This document shows positions 25,858 through 34,643 of a stretch of 41,967 bases of DNA, piece after piece. Position 1 is the stretch's first letter. Every line of letters begins with the position of its first letter. A program made the translations under genes and the position numbers. Source of the DNA: Macondimonas sp035325645 (GTDB lineage: Bacteria > Pseudomonadota > Gammaproteobacteria > UBA5335). The notes beneath the pieces are model-generated. The model worked only from the letters and a program-made list of their open reading frames with translations. It was not told the origin of the DNA and did not search any database. The stretch is taken from contig DAOKZK010000017.1 in NCBI GenBank assembly GCA_035325645.1, forward strand, positions 1 through 41,967. Direction: 5' to 3'.

Positions 25858-27654
25858 ATGCTGCTGCGCTACCAAATCCGAATCGAGCTGGCCTTGGAAC
25901 ACCGCTATCGGGTGCGCTGCCATCTGCCCGAAGCGCTGCCCGATCAATGCCTGCGCCTGCCCGCATGGATTCCCGGCAGCTACCTGATCCGTGACTTCGC
26001 GCGGCACCTGATCCAACTCTCGGCCCGTGATGCGGCCGGTTGCGCGCTGGCGGTGACCAAGCGCGACAAGTCCACCTGGCAGGTGGCGCACGCGGGCGGC
26101 CCCATCGATCTGGTCTGGGACGTTTACGCCCGCGACGGTTCGGTTCGCGGCGCCTGCATCGATCGCGAGTGGGCGTTTTTCAACGGCACCAGCGTGTTTC
26201 TCCAGCCGCTCGACGTACCCGTGACCGGCATCGAGGTCGATATCGCGGCGCCCGATCCCGCTTGGCGGCTGGCCACGGCGCTCACCCCGGTTGCAGTCGA
26301 TGCCCAGGGATTTGGCCGTTACGCGGCACCGGACTACGAGACGCTGATCGACAGCCCCGTGCTGATGGGCTCGCTGACGCAGCGGTCGTTCGAGCTGGCA
26401 GGCGTGCCACATCATCTGCATGTGCTCGGTGCCGATCCAGGCGAGGATGTGGCGCGCCTTGCGGCCGATCTGGCGCGCATCTGTGCCTGGCAGGCGGCGC
26501 TGTTCGGCGCACTGCCCATGGATCGTTATCACTTTCTGCTGCGCCTGGCCGGCGAGGGCTATGGCGGCCTCGAGCACCGGCTGAGTTCGGCGCTGCTGGC
26601 CCAGCGCAAGACCCTGCCGCTGCTCGGCGAGGCCGGAGTTTCCGATGATTACGCCGAGCTGCTGGGGCTGTGCAGCCATGAGTATTTCCACAGTTGGCTC
26701 GTCAAACGCATCCAGCCCACACCGCTGGCGAGCGCCGATCTCACCGCCGAGACCTACACCCGGCAGCTGTGGGTGTTCGAGGGCATCACCTCCTATTACG
26801 ACGAACTGGCTCTGCTGCGCGCTGGCTGCATCACCCAGGCGCAGTATCTGGGCCGATTGGCGCGCACCCTGACGCGGCTCGCGCGCACGCCGGGGCGCCG
26901 CATTGACAGCGTCGCCGATGCGAGCTTCGATGCCTGGATCAAGCTCTACAAGCCCGACGAGGCGACGCCCAACCACACGGTCAGCTACTACACCAAGGGC
27001 GGTGTCATCGCCTTGTGCCTGGATCTGTTGCTGCGCCGCGAATCGGCCGGCGCCCTGAGTCTCGACGACATCCTGCGGGCCTTGTGGACGCGCCATGGCG
27101 CAACGGGCGAGCCGCTGCCCGAAGGCGGCTTCGAGGCGCTGGTGGCCGAGCGGGCTGGGGAGGCAGTTGCCGCGCCGCTGCGCGACTGGGTGTATGGACG
27201 AGGGGAATTGCCGGTCGCCGAACTCATGGCGTCCTTCGGCGTGACGCTGCGCTGGGCGCGTGCGCGCGATGCCCGCGATACGGGCGGATACGGCCTGCCT
27301 CCCGCCGCAGGTCGACGGCGCGATGCGGGTTTCAAGTGGCGGGCGACGAGCGAGGGCTTGCGCGTCGAATGGCTGGCGCCGGGTGGGCCGGCAGCCCGCG
27401 CCGGCATGGCGTGCGGCGATGTGCTGGTGGCATTCGACGGGCGGCGCCTGGATGCCGAGGGGCTGGAACGCCTGCTGCAAATCGACGGCGAGCGCGCGCC
27501 GATGACCGTGCATGGGTTTCGCGACGATCGTCTGATGACCTATCCGCTGGTGCTCGATGCTGCGCCGGAGGATGCCTGCTGGCTCGAACTGCACGGCGAT
27601 GGCGCTGCGCCGATTCGCTCCGGGCTCGATTGGCTCGGCAGCGGTCGCGGGTGA
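25858..27654 (+). CDS. M61 family metallopeptidase with PDZ domain
   Basis: A 598-residue protein related to glycyl aminopeptidase. It has an N-terminal beta domain (about 1-170, with WIPGSYLIRDFARHL typical of M61), then a gluzincin catalytic domain. The zinc motif is HEYFH within LCSHEYFHSWLVKRIQP (about residue 279), and the third ligand Glu is in LWVFEGITSYYDEL. The family YTKGGVIALCLDLLLR follows. A C-terminal PDZ-like domain (about 505-570, LAPGGPAARAGMACGDVLVAFDGRRL) ends the protein. No signal peptide is evident, so it is probably cytoplasmic. Natural substrate is unknown. plsY starts 36 bases after it, perhaps in one transcript. Confidence 0.92.
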   Translation: MLLRYQIRIELALEHRYRVRCHLPEALPDQCLRLPAWIPGSYLIRDFARHLIQLSARDAAGCALAVTKRDKSTWQVAHAGGPIDLVWDVYARDGSVRGACIDREWAFFNGTSVFLQPLDVPVTGIEVDIAAPDPAWRLATALTPVAVDAQGFGRYAAPDYETLIDSPVLMGSLTQRSFELAGVPHHLHVLGADPGEDVARLAADLARICAWQAALFGALPMDRYHFLLRLAGEGYGGLEHRLSSALLAQRKTLPLLGEAGVSDDYAELLGLCSHEYFHSWLVKRIQPTPLASADLTAETYTRQLWVFEGITSYYDELALLRAGCITQAQYLGRLARTLTRLARTPGRRIDSVADASFDAWIKLYKPDEATPNHTVSYYTKGGVIALCLDLLLRRESAGALSLDDILRALWTRHGATGEPLPEGGFEALVAERAGEAVAAPLRDWVYGRGELPVAELMASFGVTLRWARARDARDTGGYGLPPAAGRRRDAGFKWRATSEGLRVEWLAPGGPAARAGMACGDVLVAFDGRRLDAEGLERLLQIDGERAPMTVHGFRDDRLMTYPLVLDAAPEDACWLELHGDGAAPIRSGLDWLGSGRG

Positions 27655-27690
27655 ACGTCCTTTTTCGATGGACTCAGGGAATGTCGTGAC

Positions 27691-28323
27691 ATGGGGCTCT
27701 TGATCAAGCTGTTGCTGAGCTATCTCCTGGGGTCGGTGCTGGGCAGTCTGTTGCTCGGCCGGCTGCGGGGCGTGGATGTGCGCCAGCATGGCAGCGGCAA
27801 TGCGGGCGCGACCAACGCCTTGCGCGTGCTGGGGCGGGGCATGGCGGTCGCGGTGCTGGCCATCGACGCGGGCAAGGGCATCGTTGCAGTCACCCTGATC
27901 CCGGCCTTGCCCTTCGGTCCGGGGCCGGCGCTGTCCGGGGTGCCGATCCTGTGCGCCTTCGCCGTCGTGCTGGGGCATGTCTATCCCGTGTTTTATGGTT
28001 TCAAGGGCGGCAAGGGTGCCGCGACCCTGATCGGCGTGGTGCTGGGCCTGATGCCGATGGGCGCGGCCTGGATCTTCGCCGCCTGGCTTCTGGTGCTGGT
28101 CCTGACGGGCTATGTCGGACTGGCGACCTTGTGCGCAGCGCTCGTCGCGCCGCTCTATGTGGCTGCTGCCGTCCCCGATGGCTTGGCGTCCCCTCTGGGC
28201 GCGTTCGCGCTGATCATGGCGGCCTTCGTCTTTTACACCCACCGCGAAAACATCCGGCGTCTGCTGGGCGGCAATGAAAACCGCTTCGAGCGCGTGATGC
28301 TGCTGCGGCGGCTGCGGCGGTAG
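27691..28323 (+). CDS. plsY: Acyl-phosphate:glycerol-3-phosphate acyltransferase
   Basis: Inner-membrane enzyme that makes lysophosphatidic acid from acyl-phosphate and glycerol-3-phosphate, the first step in phospholipid synthesis. The 210-residue protein has the three PlsY motifs: VRQHGSGNAGATNALRVLG (about 30-47), FYGFKGGKGAAT (about 107-118) and the C-terminal THRENIRRLLGGNENRF. Five membrane helices are visible. Its usual gammaproteobacterial neighbour folB is absent. The TAG is followed three bases later by the birA ATG. Confidence 0.96.
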   Translation: MGLLIKLLLSYLLGSVLGSLLLGRLRGVDVRQHGSGNAGATNALRVLGRGMAVAVLAIDAGKGIVAVTLIPALPFGPGPALSGVPILCAFAVVLGHVYPVFYGFKGGKGAATLIGVVLGLMPMGAAWIFAAWLLVLVLTGYVGLATLCAALVAPLYVAAAVPDGLASPLGAFALIMAAFVFYTHRENIRRLLGGNENRFERVMLLRRLRR

Positions 28324-28326
28324 ACC

Positions 28327-29328
28327 ATGGCGGCCGGTGGCGCGGCGCTGTCCGAGGCGCAGGATCGGCTGATTCGCACCCTGGCATCGGGCGAGATCGT
28401 CTCGGGGGCCGAGCTGGCGCGCATCCTCGGGGTGAGTCGCACCGCTGTGGGGAACCGGTTGCGCCGCCTGGCGTCGCTCGGCGTCGAGGTCGCGGCGGTG
28501 CGCGGCCGGGGCTACCGGCTGGCTGCTCCGCTCGAGCTGCTGGACCGGAACGGCATTCTTGCAGGACTGGCACCGGAAGTCGCTGCTCGGATCGGGGCAT
28601 TTCATCTGCCCTTTGCGGTGGATTCGACCAATGCCGCGCTGCTGCGCCTGCCCGTGTCGCCGCAGCCACGCCTCTGTCTCGCCGAATATCAATCGGCCGG
28701 GCGCGGTCGCCGGGGCCGGGTCTGGCAATCGCCCCTGGGCGCGCAGATCCCGCTGTCGATCGGCTATTGCTTCGCCGCGCTGCCCGCCGATTTTGCCGGC
28801 CTGGGTCTGGCGGTCGGTGTGATGGCAGCGCAGGCCTTGCAGCAGCTGGGCGCTCGGGACATCGGCCTGAAATGGCCCAATGATCTCATCTGGCAGGGGC
28901 GCAAGCTCGGCGGCGTGCTGATCGAACTGCGCGGCGAGGCCGGTGGGCCTTGCGATGTCGTGGTGGGCGTCGGGGTCAATGTGCAGCTTCCCGACCTGCC
29001 TGCGGGCCTGATCGATCAACCCTGGACGGATCTCGGTCGCATCCTGGGCGCCGGCCGGCCGCATCGCAATCGCGTCGCCGAGGCGCTCATCGGCGCGTTG
29101 ATTCCGGGCCTCGACCGCTTTGCAGAGGAGGGCTTGGCACCCTTTCTGCCGCATTTTCGGGAGCGCGACGTATTGGCCGGCCGACGCATCCGCGTGGAGC
29201 AGCGCGGGGAGTGGCTGGAAGGCACCGCGCGGGGCATCAGCGAGCGTGGCGCCTTGCTGTTGGAGAATGCCGCGGGCCTCCGCCCCTACTGGTCCGGCGA
29301 AGTCAGCGTGCGGGAACTGAGCCCATGA
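28327..29328 (+). CDS. birA: Biotin-protein ligase and biotin operon repressor
   Basis: Bifunctional BirA (333 residues) activates biotin to biotinyl-AMP, attaches it to the carboxyl carrier protein and can repress biotin genes. An N-terminal winged helix (about 5-65, GAELARILGVSRTAVGNRLRRLASLGVEV) shows it is the repressor-type form. The catalytic domain has DSTNAALL, the biotin loop GRGRRGRVW, KWPNDLIWQGRKLGGVLIE and a VVGVGVNV segment. A C-terminal SH3-like domain (RIRVEQRGEWLEGTARGISERGALLLE) closes it. The ATG lies three bases after plsY with no strong own ribosome-binding site, suggesting coupling. Its stop overlaps the coaX start (ATGA). Confidence 0.96.
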   Translation: MAAGGAALSEAQDRLIRTLASGEIVSGAELARILGVSRTAVGNRLRRLASLGVEVAAVRGRGYRLAAPLELLDRNGILAGLAPEVAARIGAFHLPFAVDSTNAALLRLPVSPQPRLCLAEYQSAGRGRRGRVWQSPLGAQIPLSIGYCFAALPADFAGLGLAVGVMAAQALQQLGARDIGLKWPNDLIWQGRKLGGVLIELRGEAGGPCDVVVGVGVNVQLPDLPAGLIDQPWTDLGRILGAGRPHRNRVAEALIGALIPGLDRFAEEGLAPFLPHFRERDVLAGRRIRVEQRGEWLEGTARGISERGALLLENAAGLRPYWSGEVSVRELSP

Positions 29329-30071
29329 GACTGTTGCTGGATCTGGGCAATACGCGGATCAAGTGGGCCGCGCAGGCACCAGGCGCGCCGGATTTCATCG
29401 CGCGCGGCGCGGTGCTGCATGGGGCCGGGTCGATCGCGGACCGTTGGCCGCTGGCAGAGCCGCCTGATGCGGTCTGGCTGTGCAGCGTGACCGATCCGTC
29501 GCGGACGGAGGCCGTGGTGCAGGCGGTGGGTCGGGCATGGGGCGTGCCGGTGCACCGGGTCGCCTCTCAGGCCGCGGGTTTCGGGGTGCGTTCGGCCTAT
29601 GCCGAGCCATGGCGCATGGGGGCGGATCGCTGGGCGGCACTGGTGGGCGCGCGATCGCTGGGGTCTGGCCCGGTCTGTATCCTGGATCTGGGTACGGCAC
29701 TGACCGGCGATCTGTTGGATGCGCAAGGCACGCACCTCGGCGGCATCATCGCACCGGGACGGCAACTGCTGCAGCAGAGCCTGCGAGGCGGCACCGCGCA
29801 GGTGATCACGGATGCGCCGGCACCGGCGGTCGAGGAGGGTGAGGCAGGGCTCGGTCGCACCACCGATGATTGCGTGGCCTGGGGCGTGACGCATAGCGTC
29901 ATTGGTTGCTGCCTGCGCATCGTGGGCGTCGCGCGGGCACGCTTGGGCGCCGATGCAGCGGTGCTGTTGACCGGTGGCGACGCGCCCTGGGCGCAGCCGC
30001 TGCTGCCCTTTGCCAGCCGGATCGAGCCCGATCTGGTGCTGCGCGGGTTGGCGGTGATTGCCGATGCCTAG
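29325..30071 (+). CDS. coaX: Type III pantothenate kinase
   Basis: Phosphorylates pantothenate in coenzyme A synthesis; type III enzymes are not feedback inhibited by CoA and usually need a monovalent cation. The 248-residue protein has the ASKHA-fold motifs LLLDLGNTRIKWA (phosphate 1), GADRWAALVGAR (pantothenate site), CILDLGTALTGDLLDAQGTHLGGIIAPG (phosphate 2), and GVTHSVIG then LLTGGDA near the end. The gene starts on the birA stop, the common birA-coaX pair, and its own end overlaps the next gene by eight bases. Confidence 0.95.
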   Translation: MRLLLDLGNTRIKWAAQAPGAPDFIARGAVLHGAGSIADRWPLAEPPDAVWLCSVTDPSRTEAVVQAVGRAWGVPVHRVASQAAGFGVRSAYAEPWRMGADRWAALVGARSLGSGPVCILDLGTALTGDLLDAQGTHLGGIIAPGRQLLQQSLRGGTAQVITDAPAPAVEEGEAGLGRTTDDCVAWGVTHSVIGCCLRIVGVARARLGADAAVLLTGGDAPWAQPLLPFASRIEPDLVLRGLAVIADA

Positions 30072-30723
30072 GGTCATGCGCATCGCGGTGCTGAGCCTCG
30101 TTTTGGGCTCGTTGCTGCTTGGCGTCTGGCAGTTGCGATCGGTCAGCCCGCGCAGCCCGGGGCCCACCGTGGCCACGCTGCAGCCGTTCGTCGCCGGTGC
30201 GGATGCGCCAGTGCCGGTGACCTCGCCGGAGACTGCAAGCGGCGCGGTGGCGTCCCGGCAGGAAGCCTCCGTGTCCGTCGACTCGCCGCCGGTCAGATGC
30301 TGGCGCATCGGTCCCTTGGATGAGGCGGGGATGCGCGCAGCGAAGACGCGTTTCGCGGCGCCGGAATACGCAATGGCGGAGTCGCAGGAGGTGCAGCGCG
30401 ACAAGGTGGCCGACTGGATCTATCTGCCCCCGCGACCCACGCTCGCTGCAGCCCGGGACGAGGAGCGGCGTTTGCGGGAACTGGGTGTCCAGGATCTGGC
30501 CGTGATCACCAGCGGCGTGATGCGCAATGGACTCTCGCTCGGGCTCTACGCCGGGGCGGGCGGCGCATGGCGGCGCATGGCGGAACTGAAGGATCTGGGC
30601 GTCGACGCCCGTATCGAGCCTCGCTATCGGGAGCGGCGGCAGACCTACGTCATCGTGCGCGCCGTCGATGCGCCTCGGTTCGAGCCCGCCGCAGGGGTGC
30701 GCTCGATCGCGTGTCCGCCGTGA
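30064..30723 (+). CDS. SPOR-like domain protein downstream of coaX
   Basis: A 219-residue protein with one N-terminal membrane anchor (about 8-26) and a Pro/Ala/Ser-rich periplasmic linker. The C-terminal domain (about 75-205) begins CWRIGPLDEAGMRAAK, includes LPPRPTLAAARDEERRLRELGVQDLAVI and ends in RQTYVIVRAVDAPRFE. The pattern of a Cys-Trp-x-x-Gly-Pro strand followed by a helix and a second strand is typical of SPOR-domain proteins placed after birA-coaX in gammaproteobacteria. SPOR domains bind denuded septal peptidoglycan. The specific partner is unknown. Starts eight bases inside coaX. Confidence 0.75.
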   Translation: MPRVMRIAVLSLVLGSLLLGVWQLRSVSPRSPGPTVATLQPFVAGADAPVPVTSPETASGAVASRQEASVSVDSPPVRCWRIGPLDEAGMRAAKTRFAAPEYAMAESQEVQRDKVADWIYLPPRPTLAAARDEERRLRELGVQDLAVITSGVMRNGLSLGLYAGAGGAWRRMAELKDLGVDARIEPRYRERRQTYVIVRAVDAPRFEPAAGVRSIACPP

Positions 30724-30824
30724 ACTCGAATTAAAGCAACAACTTTCGGTGAGTTTTGAGAAGATCAGCGCATCGGTCGACAACCAAAGCGGGCAGCATC
30801 ACCTTTTCAAAGCGGACAACGCAC

Positions 30825-32102
30825 ATGAGCGACGGCGAACAGAATTCCCAGCCGGCCCTGCAGCAACCGGCCGATCCGGAGTCAAGCTCCGGGTCCATCC
30901 TGAGCCAGGCGTTGCGGGTGCTTCGGCCCAAACGTCGTAACCTGCTCGACGGATTCGTCGATATCACCGACTTCAAGACGCGCCCGGCCGGCACCGTCGA
31001 CTTCCGGCAGGTGTGGGCAAGTGCGTCGGGCCGCCTGACCCCCTATTGCTTCGATGCGGCCAAAGAGCGGGTCGTCTTTGTCGAGACCCGCGATCCGGTC
31101 GATCTGACGGAGGATCATCCGTTTTTCTACGAGGCCCAGCGCCGCCACGCCGCCATGCTCTACGCCGTGCCCTACGCAGGCGTCGTTTCGCTGGCCAAGC
31201 AGATGCATGCGGCATGGCATGACACGCCGATCGTGTTCCTCCACAGCACGGGCCGCTGCGGTTCCACCCTGCTGTGCCGGCTGCTGGGCGATGCGGCAGC
31301 GACGGTATCGGTGTCGGAACCGGATTTCTACAGCCAGCTCGTCGTTCTGGCCGACGGCGCAGATCCCGCCAAAGCGAGGCAACTGGCTGCCGTGACGGCG
31401 GCCTGTACCCGCCTGCTGGTCGCGCAATTGCGCGAGACCCACCCGGCCGCGCAATCGGTGGTGATCAAGCTGCGCGGCATGGCCGTGTTCGCCGCCGATC
31501 TCATGATCCGCGACCTGCCCGACGCGCGCAATCTGTTTCTGTACCGCAACGCCGTCGACACGGTGGACTCCTTTTTTGCCATGCTGCTGCGCGTGCCCGT
31601 CATGCGTCTGGCGCGCAAGGTGCGGCTGGAAACCCTGGTGCTGCGGCTCGTGGCGCTCATGAATCCCATGATGCGCAATCCGGGCGCGCTGGCGCCGTTA
31701 TACAAAGACCCGCACTATCGCAAACAGATTCCCGAGGACCTTGCCGCCTTTTTGACCATCGCCTGGATGTCGAAGATGCAGCACGCGCTTGCGCTGCAAC
31801 GCGGGCCACAGCCGTTCTTCCAGGCGGTGCTCCGATACGAGGACCTCTGCGCGGGCGGCGTGTCGATGATGCCCGAACTCCTCGGCGCACTGGGCCTGCC
31901 GCCGGCGGATGAGGTGGCCCAGGCGCGCATGGTCCGGACCCTTTCGCGCAACGCCCAGGAGGGTTCGGTGCTCGCCAGCACGGGCGAAGCGTCCATGACG
32001 CCGGCCCAGCAGGCCACGGTCCAGCGGATGCTGAATCTGCATCCGGAGATCAATCGGGCGGATTTTCGGCTGCCTGGCACCCTCGCCATGGAGGCGCAAT
32101 GA
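30825..32102 (+). CDS. Sulfotransferase-like P-loop protein
   Basis: A 425-residue soluble protein. A P-loop-like motif, FLHSTGRCGSTLLCRLLGD (about residues 136-154), is the 5'-phosphosulfate loop of sulfotransferases (RxGST core). The 3'-phosphate region is seen as LRGMAVFAADLMIRDLPDARNLFLYRNAVDTVDSFF (Arg and Ser of the PSB/PB pattern). The C-terminal LRYEDLCAGG matches the family's late motif. The first 60 residues are polar and low in complexity. Substrate unknown. An upstream in-frame start at 30756 is possible, but ATG 30825 gives the better N-terminus. The 101-base upstream gap is AT-rich and probably holds the promoter. Coupled by ATGA overlap to the membrane protein that follows. Confidence 0.75.
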   Translation: MSDGEQNSQPALQQPADPESSSGSILSQALRVLRPKRRNLLDGFVDITDFKTRPAGTVDFRQVWASASGRLTPYCFDAAKERVVFVETRDPVDLTEDHPFFYEAQRRHAAMLYAVPYAGVVSLAKQMHAAWHDTPIVFLHSTGRCGSTLLCRLLGDAAATVSVSEPDFYSQLVVLADGADPAKARQLAAVTAACTRLLVAQLRETHPAAQSVVIKLRGMAVFAADLMIRDLPDARNLFLYRNAVDTVDSFFAMLLRVPVMRLARKVRLETLVLRLVALMNPMMRNPGALAPLYKDPHYRKQIPEDLAAFLTIAWMSKMQHALALQRGPQPFFQAVLRYEDLCAGGVSMMPELLGALGLPPADEVAQARMVRTLSRNAQEGSVLASTGEASMTPAQQATVQRMLNLHPEINRADFRLPGTLAMEAQ

Positions 32103-32839
32103 ATTCGCAGAAACCGCAGCAGCCGACCGTGACGGGCTCGGGGAGAGGGCTGCGTGTCGTCCTCGTGCTGCTGGTCTTGGGCGCGATGGCGTACGGCTAT
32201 CACGCCCTCGATCTGGGGCGCCTCGCCGATCGTGACCAGCTCGCGTCGCATCTGGCGGCGTTGCGGCTCTGGCAGGCCGATGCCGGCCTGTGGGGCATGT
32301 TCGAGTTTGCGCTCGCCGGCACGCTCGTGATCATTCTCAACGTGCCCTGCGTGTTGGTGGTCCTGGCTGCCGCCACGCTCTATGGCGCGCTCGGCGGCAT
32401 CGTGCTGGGGATCATTACCCTGAACGTGGCCAGCGTCCTGATCTATCTCATCGGCCGGCATCTCGGCCGCAGAGTGATCATGAGCGTCTTTGGCCGCGCG
32501 ATGCACCCGATCGAACGACATTTCGGCCATCGCGGCCTGATCAGCGTCATCCACCTGCGGCTGTTGTTCTTCGCATTGCCGCCCGTGAACTGGTTTCTGG
32601 CCGTCATGAATCTGCGCTTGCGCGATCTGGCGCTCGGCACCTTGCTGGGATCGCTGCCGAAGATTGCGCTCTACGCGTGGCTCGGGGATGCCGTGATCGA
32701 CAAGCTTGCCTATCACCCCGAGCAATTGCACTGGTACAGCCCCGAGTTGCTCGCTCCCATGCTGGCGGGCGTCGTGCTCAGCCTGCTGCTGCGACTCGTC
32801 GATCGTCTATGGATCAGTCCTCAGGCCGAGCAGGCCTGA
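32099..32839 (+). CDS. VTT/DedA-like (TVP38/TMEM64) membrane protein
   Basis: A 246-residue integral membrane protein. After one N-terminal helix (about 20-38) come the family's core: WGMFEFALAGTLVIILNVPCVLVVLAAATLYGALGGIVLGIITLNVASVLIYLIGRHLGRR, then IERHFGHRGLISVIHLRLLFFALPPVNWFLAVMNLRLRDLALGTLLGSLPKIALYAWLG. These match the VTT/SNARE-associated domain, including the conserved Gly-rich re-entrant hairpin and the PxxxxN region. Members are thought to act in lipid scrambling or envelope homeostasis. Coupled to the sulfotransferase-like gene; the pair might modify and move a lipid-linked product, which is inference only. Confidence 0.85.
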   Translation: MNSQKPQQPTVTGSGRGLRVVLVLLVLGAMAYGYHALDLGRLADRDQLASHLAALRLWQADAGLWGMFEFALAGTLVIILNVPCVLVVLAAATLYGALGGIVLGIITLNVASVLIYLIGRHLGRRVIMSVFGRAMHPIERHFGHRGLISVIHLRLLFFALPPVNWFLAVMNLRLRDLALGTLLGSLPKIALYAWLGDAVIDKLAYHPEQLHWYSPELLAPMLAGVVLSLLLRLVDRLWISPQAEQA

Positions 32840-32846
32840 AACCGGA

Positions 32847-33734
32847 TCAATCCCCAGCGGGAAGGATGCGTGCTGCCGGCGCTGCAGCCGGGCGGCCTCG
32901 CAAATGGGTTTCGCATGCGCGCAGCAGGATGGGATCGGCGGCGGCGAGATAGCGCAGGGCCCGATGATGGCCCGGGATGACCTCGGCATGCGGCTGTCCG
33001 TTGAAGGCCTGCTTGAACAAGCGGCGACCGCGCCGCGACAGCGTATCCAGGCGGAAGTACACGAGGTTCATGCTCAACGTTTGCCGTTGAGCGAAGTCGG
33101 CAAAATCGCCTTCCTGCAAAAAACGACGAAAGGGCGGGTGCTGATCCCACCAAGTCAGCAGCCGATCACTGTTGTCGAACAGATAGGGATGCCCGCAGTG
33201 CTTGAAGATGCGCTCGCGCATTTTCTCGCGTCGGTAGTACGGTTCCAGAGCTCTGGCCAGCAGCGTCTCATAGCCAGCGAGATAGGGGCCGATCAATACG
33301 ATGCCCGTGGCAGCGGGGGGCTCGCCCGCCGCCAGCGTGGCATGGAGCGCGCAACTCAGGGAAAACGTGCTCAGGCTCATCGCTACCAGCAGCGGCCGTT
33401 GCGCCGAGTCGGTCAGCATCAATCGCAAGTCATGAACGATCGACGCAATGTCGACATAACCGCCGCGACCCTGATGTTCGTAGTGGGCTTCATAGACCGC
33501 GCTGATTCTCGGGTGTGCGAGCAAGCCTTCGATGAATGCATCGCCGTAGCTGCCGCGTACCGGATCGAATCCGCCGGGAATGAGCACGACGGGAACGCTG
33601 TCGCCCGGCGGATTCGATTTGCGCCGCGTCTCGATCAGGTAGTGCCCCCGCAGCGCGACGCCGTTCCAGTCGGTGCGATAGCGCGCCGTTTCGTTCAAGA
33701 AGCGGATGGGATGGATGTGCGGTGCATCGGGCAT
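32847..33734 (-). CDS. Alpha/beta-hydrolase-like protein of unknown function
   Basis: A 295-residue protein, convergent with the VTT gene (7-base gap). Early strand and loop VPVVLIPGGFDPVRGSYGDAF resemble the oxyanion region of alpha/beta hydrolases. LLVAMSLSTFSLSCALHATL could be the nucleophile elbow, although it reads Ala-Met-Ser-Leu-Ser instead of Gly-x-Ser-x-Gly. A late IPGHHRALRYLAAADPILL would supply the catalytic His. Assignment is by fold pattern only, and the degenerate elbow leaves it open whether it is an active enzyme. No signal peptide. Confidence 0.55.
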   Translation of the reverse strand: MPDAPHIHPIRFLNETARYRTDWNGVALRGHYLIETRRKSNPPGDSVPVVLIPGGFDPVRGSYGDAFIEGLLAHPRISAVYEAHYEHQGRGGYVDIASIVHDLRLMLTDSAQRPLLVAMSLSTFSLSCALHATLAAGEPPAATGIVLIGPYLAGYETLLARALEPYYRREKMRERIFKHCGHPYLFDNSDRLLTWWDQHPPFRRFLQEGDFADFAQRQTLSMNLVYFRLDTLSRRGRRLFKQAFNGQPHAEVIPGHHRALRYLAAADPILLRACETHLRGRPAAAPAARILPAGD

Positions 33735-33824
33735 CGCGGCACCTCGGTGACGATAAGGGACGGTGTGAAGGCTGCCGGGATGGTATCGGCCGATTGCGAC
33801 GATTCTGAGTCAGGGGGAGGTGAT

Positions 33825-34232
33825 TCAGCTCGAAGTGCCCAGCACGTGCAGAGCCCGGACCGTAAGCCCACTGACCGTGGCCGCAAGAAAGCTGCCCCAG
33901 ATCACATCGACGACGGCCAAGGCGGGATCAAACCCGCGGATCACCGCATAACCTGTGGCATCGTAGGTGAGGTAGGCGAAAAAGCCGAACAAGGCGCCGT
34001 TCAGGGCGGCGCCCCGCCAGTCGCCCGAAGCGAGCGCCGGGGCAATGACGAAGTACAGGAGTCCGGCGACGAAGGCGATATAAAACAGTGCGGCGACGCC
34101 CAGCCGCGGACGCTCCAGCATGATCGGGGCCATGCGCGAGAGATAGAGGTCTTTGGCCAGATAACCCAGCCATATCCCGTCCAGCACAAGGAAGAAGGTC
34201 AGCGCAAGGCCGTAGGCGAGCGTCAGTTTCAT
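33825..34232 (-). CDS. DUF2177 family membrane protein
   Basis: A 135-residue protein with four membrane helices: KLTLAYGLALTFFLVLDGIWLGYLAKDLY, ALFYIAFVAGLLYFVIAPAL, LNGALFGFFAYLTYDATGYAVI and VVDVIWGSFLAATVSGLTV. The DGIWLG and LTYDATGYAVIRGFD motifs are those of DUF2177. Function unknown. I choose the ATG at 34232 (MKLTLAYG) with GAGG nine bases upstream; an ATG three codons earlier is too close to that site. Confidence 0.85.
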   Translation of the reverse strand: MKLTLAYGLALTFFLVLDGIWLGYLAKDLYLSRMAPIMLERPRLGVAALFYIAFVAGLLYFVIAPALASGDWRGAALNGALFGFFAYLTYDATGYAVIRGFDPALAVVDVIWGSFLAATVSGLTVRALHVLGTSS

Positions 34233-34294
34233 CGGGGACATCCTCGTACGACAGGTTCTAACATGCGATGCGTCCGGCGCCCGTGCCGCGTGGG

Positions 34295-34531
34295 TCAGTT
34301 AGTCAGGATCCGGTAGAGCTCGTCTTTGAGCGACAGCCGTGTTTTCTTGAGATCTTCCATGGTTTCGTCGGCTTTTGGGCTGCCCTCGCCCTCGAGCCGG
34401 CGGATCTGTCGGTCGAGATCGTTGTATTCCTCGAATCGCCGCGCGAAGTGATGGTCGCTGACCTTCAGGGCGTGGATCCGCTCGCGCAGTTCGGGAAATT
34501 CGAGGACCAGGGTATGGTTTTCGATCGTCAT
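34295..34531 (-). CDS. YdcH-like DUF465 small coiled-coil protein
   Basis: A 78-residue, highly charged helical protein. The pattern HxLxxEFPELRERIHALKVSDHHFARRFEEYNDLDRQIRRLE and the closing LKKTRLSLKDELYRIL are characteristic of DUF465 (YdcH). Likely a short coiled coil. Role unknown. The gap of 112 bases to the upstream adhC stop holds no clear terminator. Confidence 0.88.
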   Translation of the reverse strand: MTIENHTLVLEFPELRERIHALKVSDHHFARRFEEYNDLDRQIRRLEGEGSPKADETMEDLKKTRLSLKDELYRILTN

Positions 34532-34643
34532 CGTGACCTCGGTGGTGAATCAAGAGGCACTTAGCATAACAAGCCGGTGTCGCCGAGTCCGCCTTGCAAG
34601 CGATACCGGCGTTATCGGGCGTCCGCCCCGAAGATTGCTGGTT

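Noticed and set aside
25684..29154. 1156-codon minus-strand open frame across the M61 peptidase, plsY and birA
   Set aside because: Covers three well-identified genes on the other strand and reads as low-complexity Gln/Arg/Ala sequence without domains.
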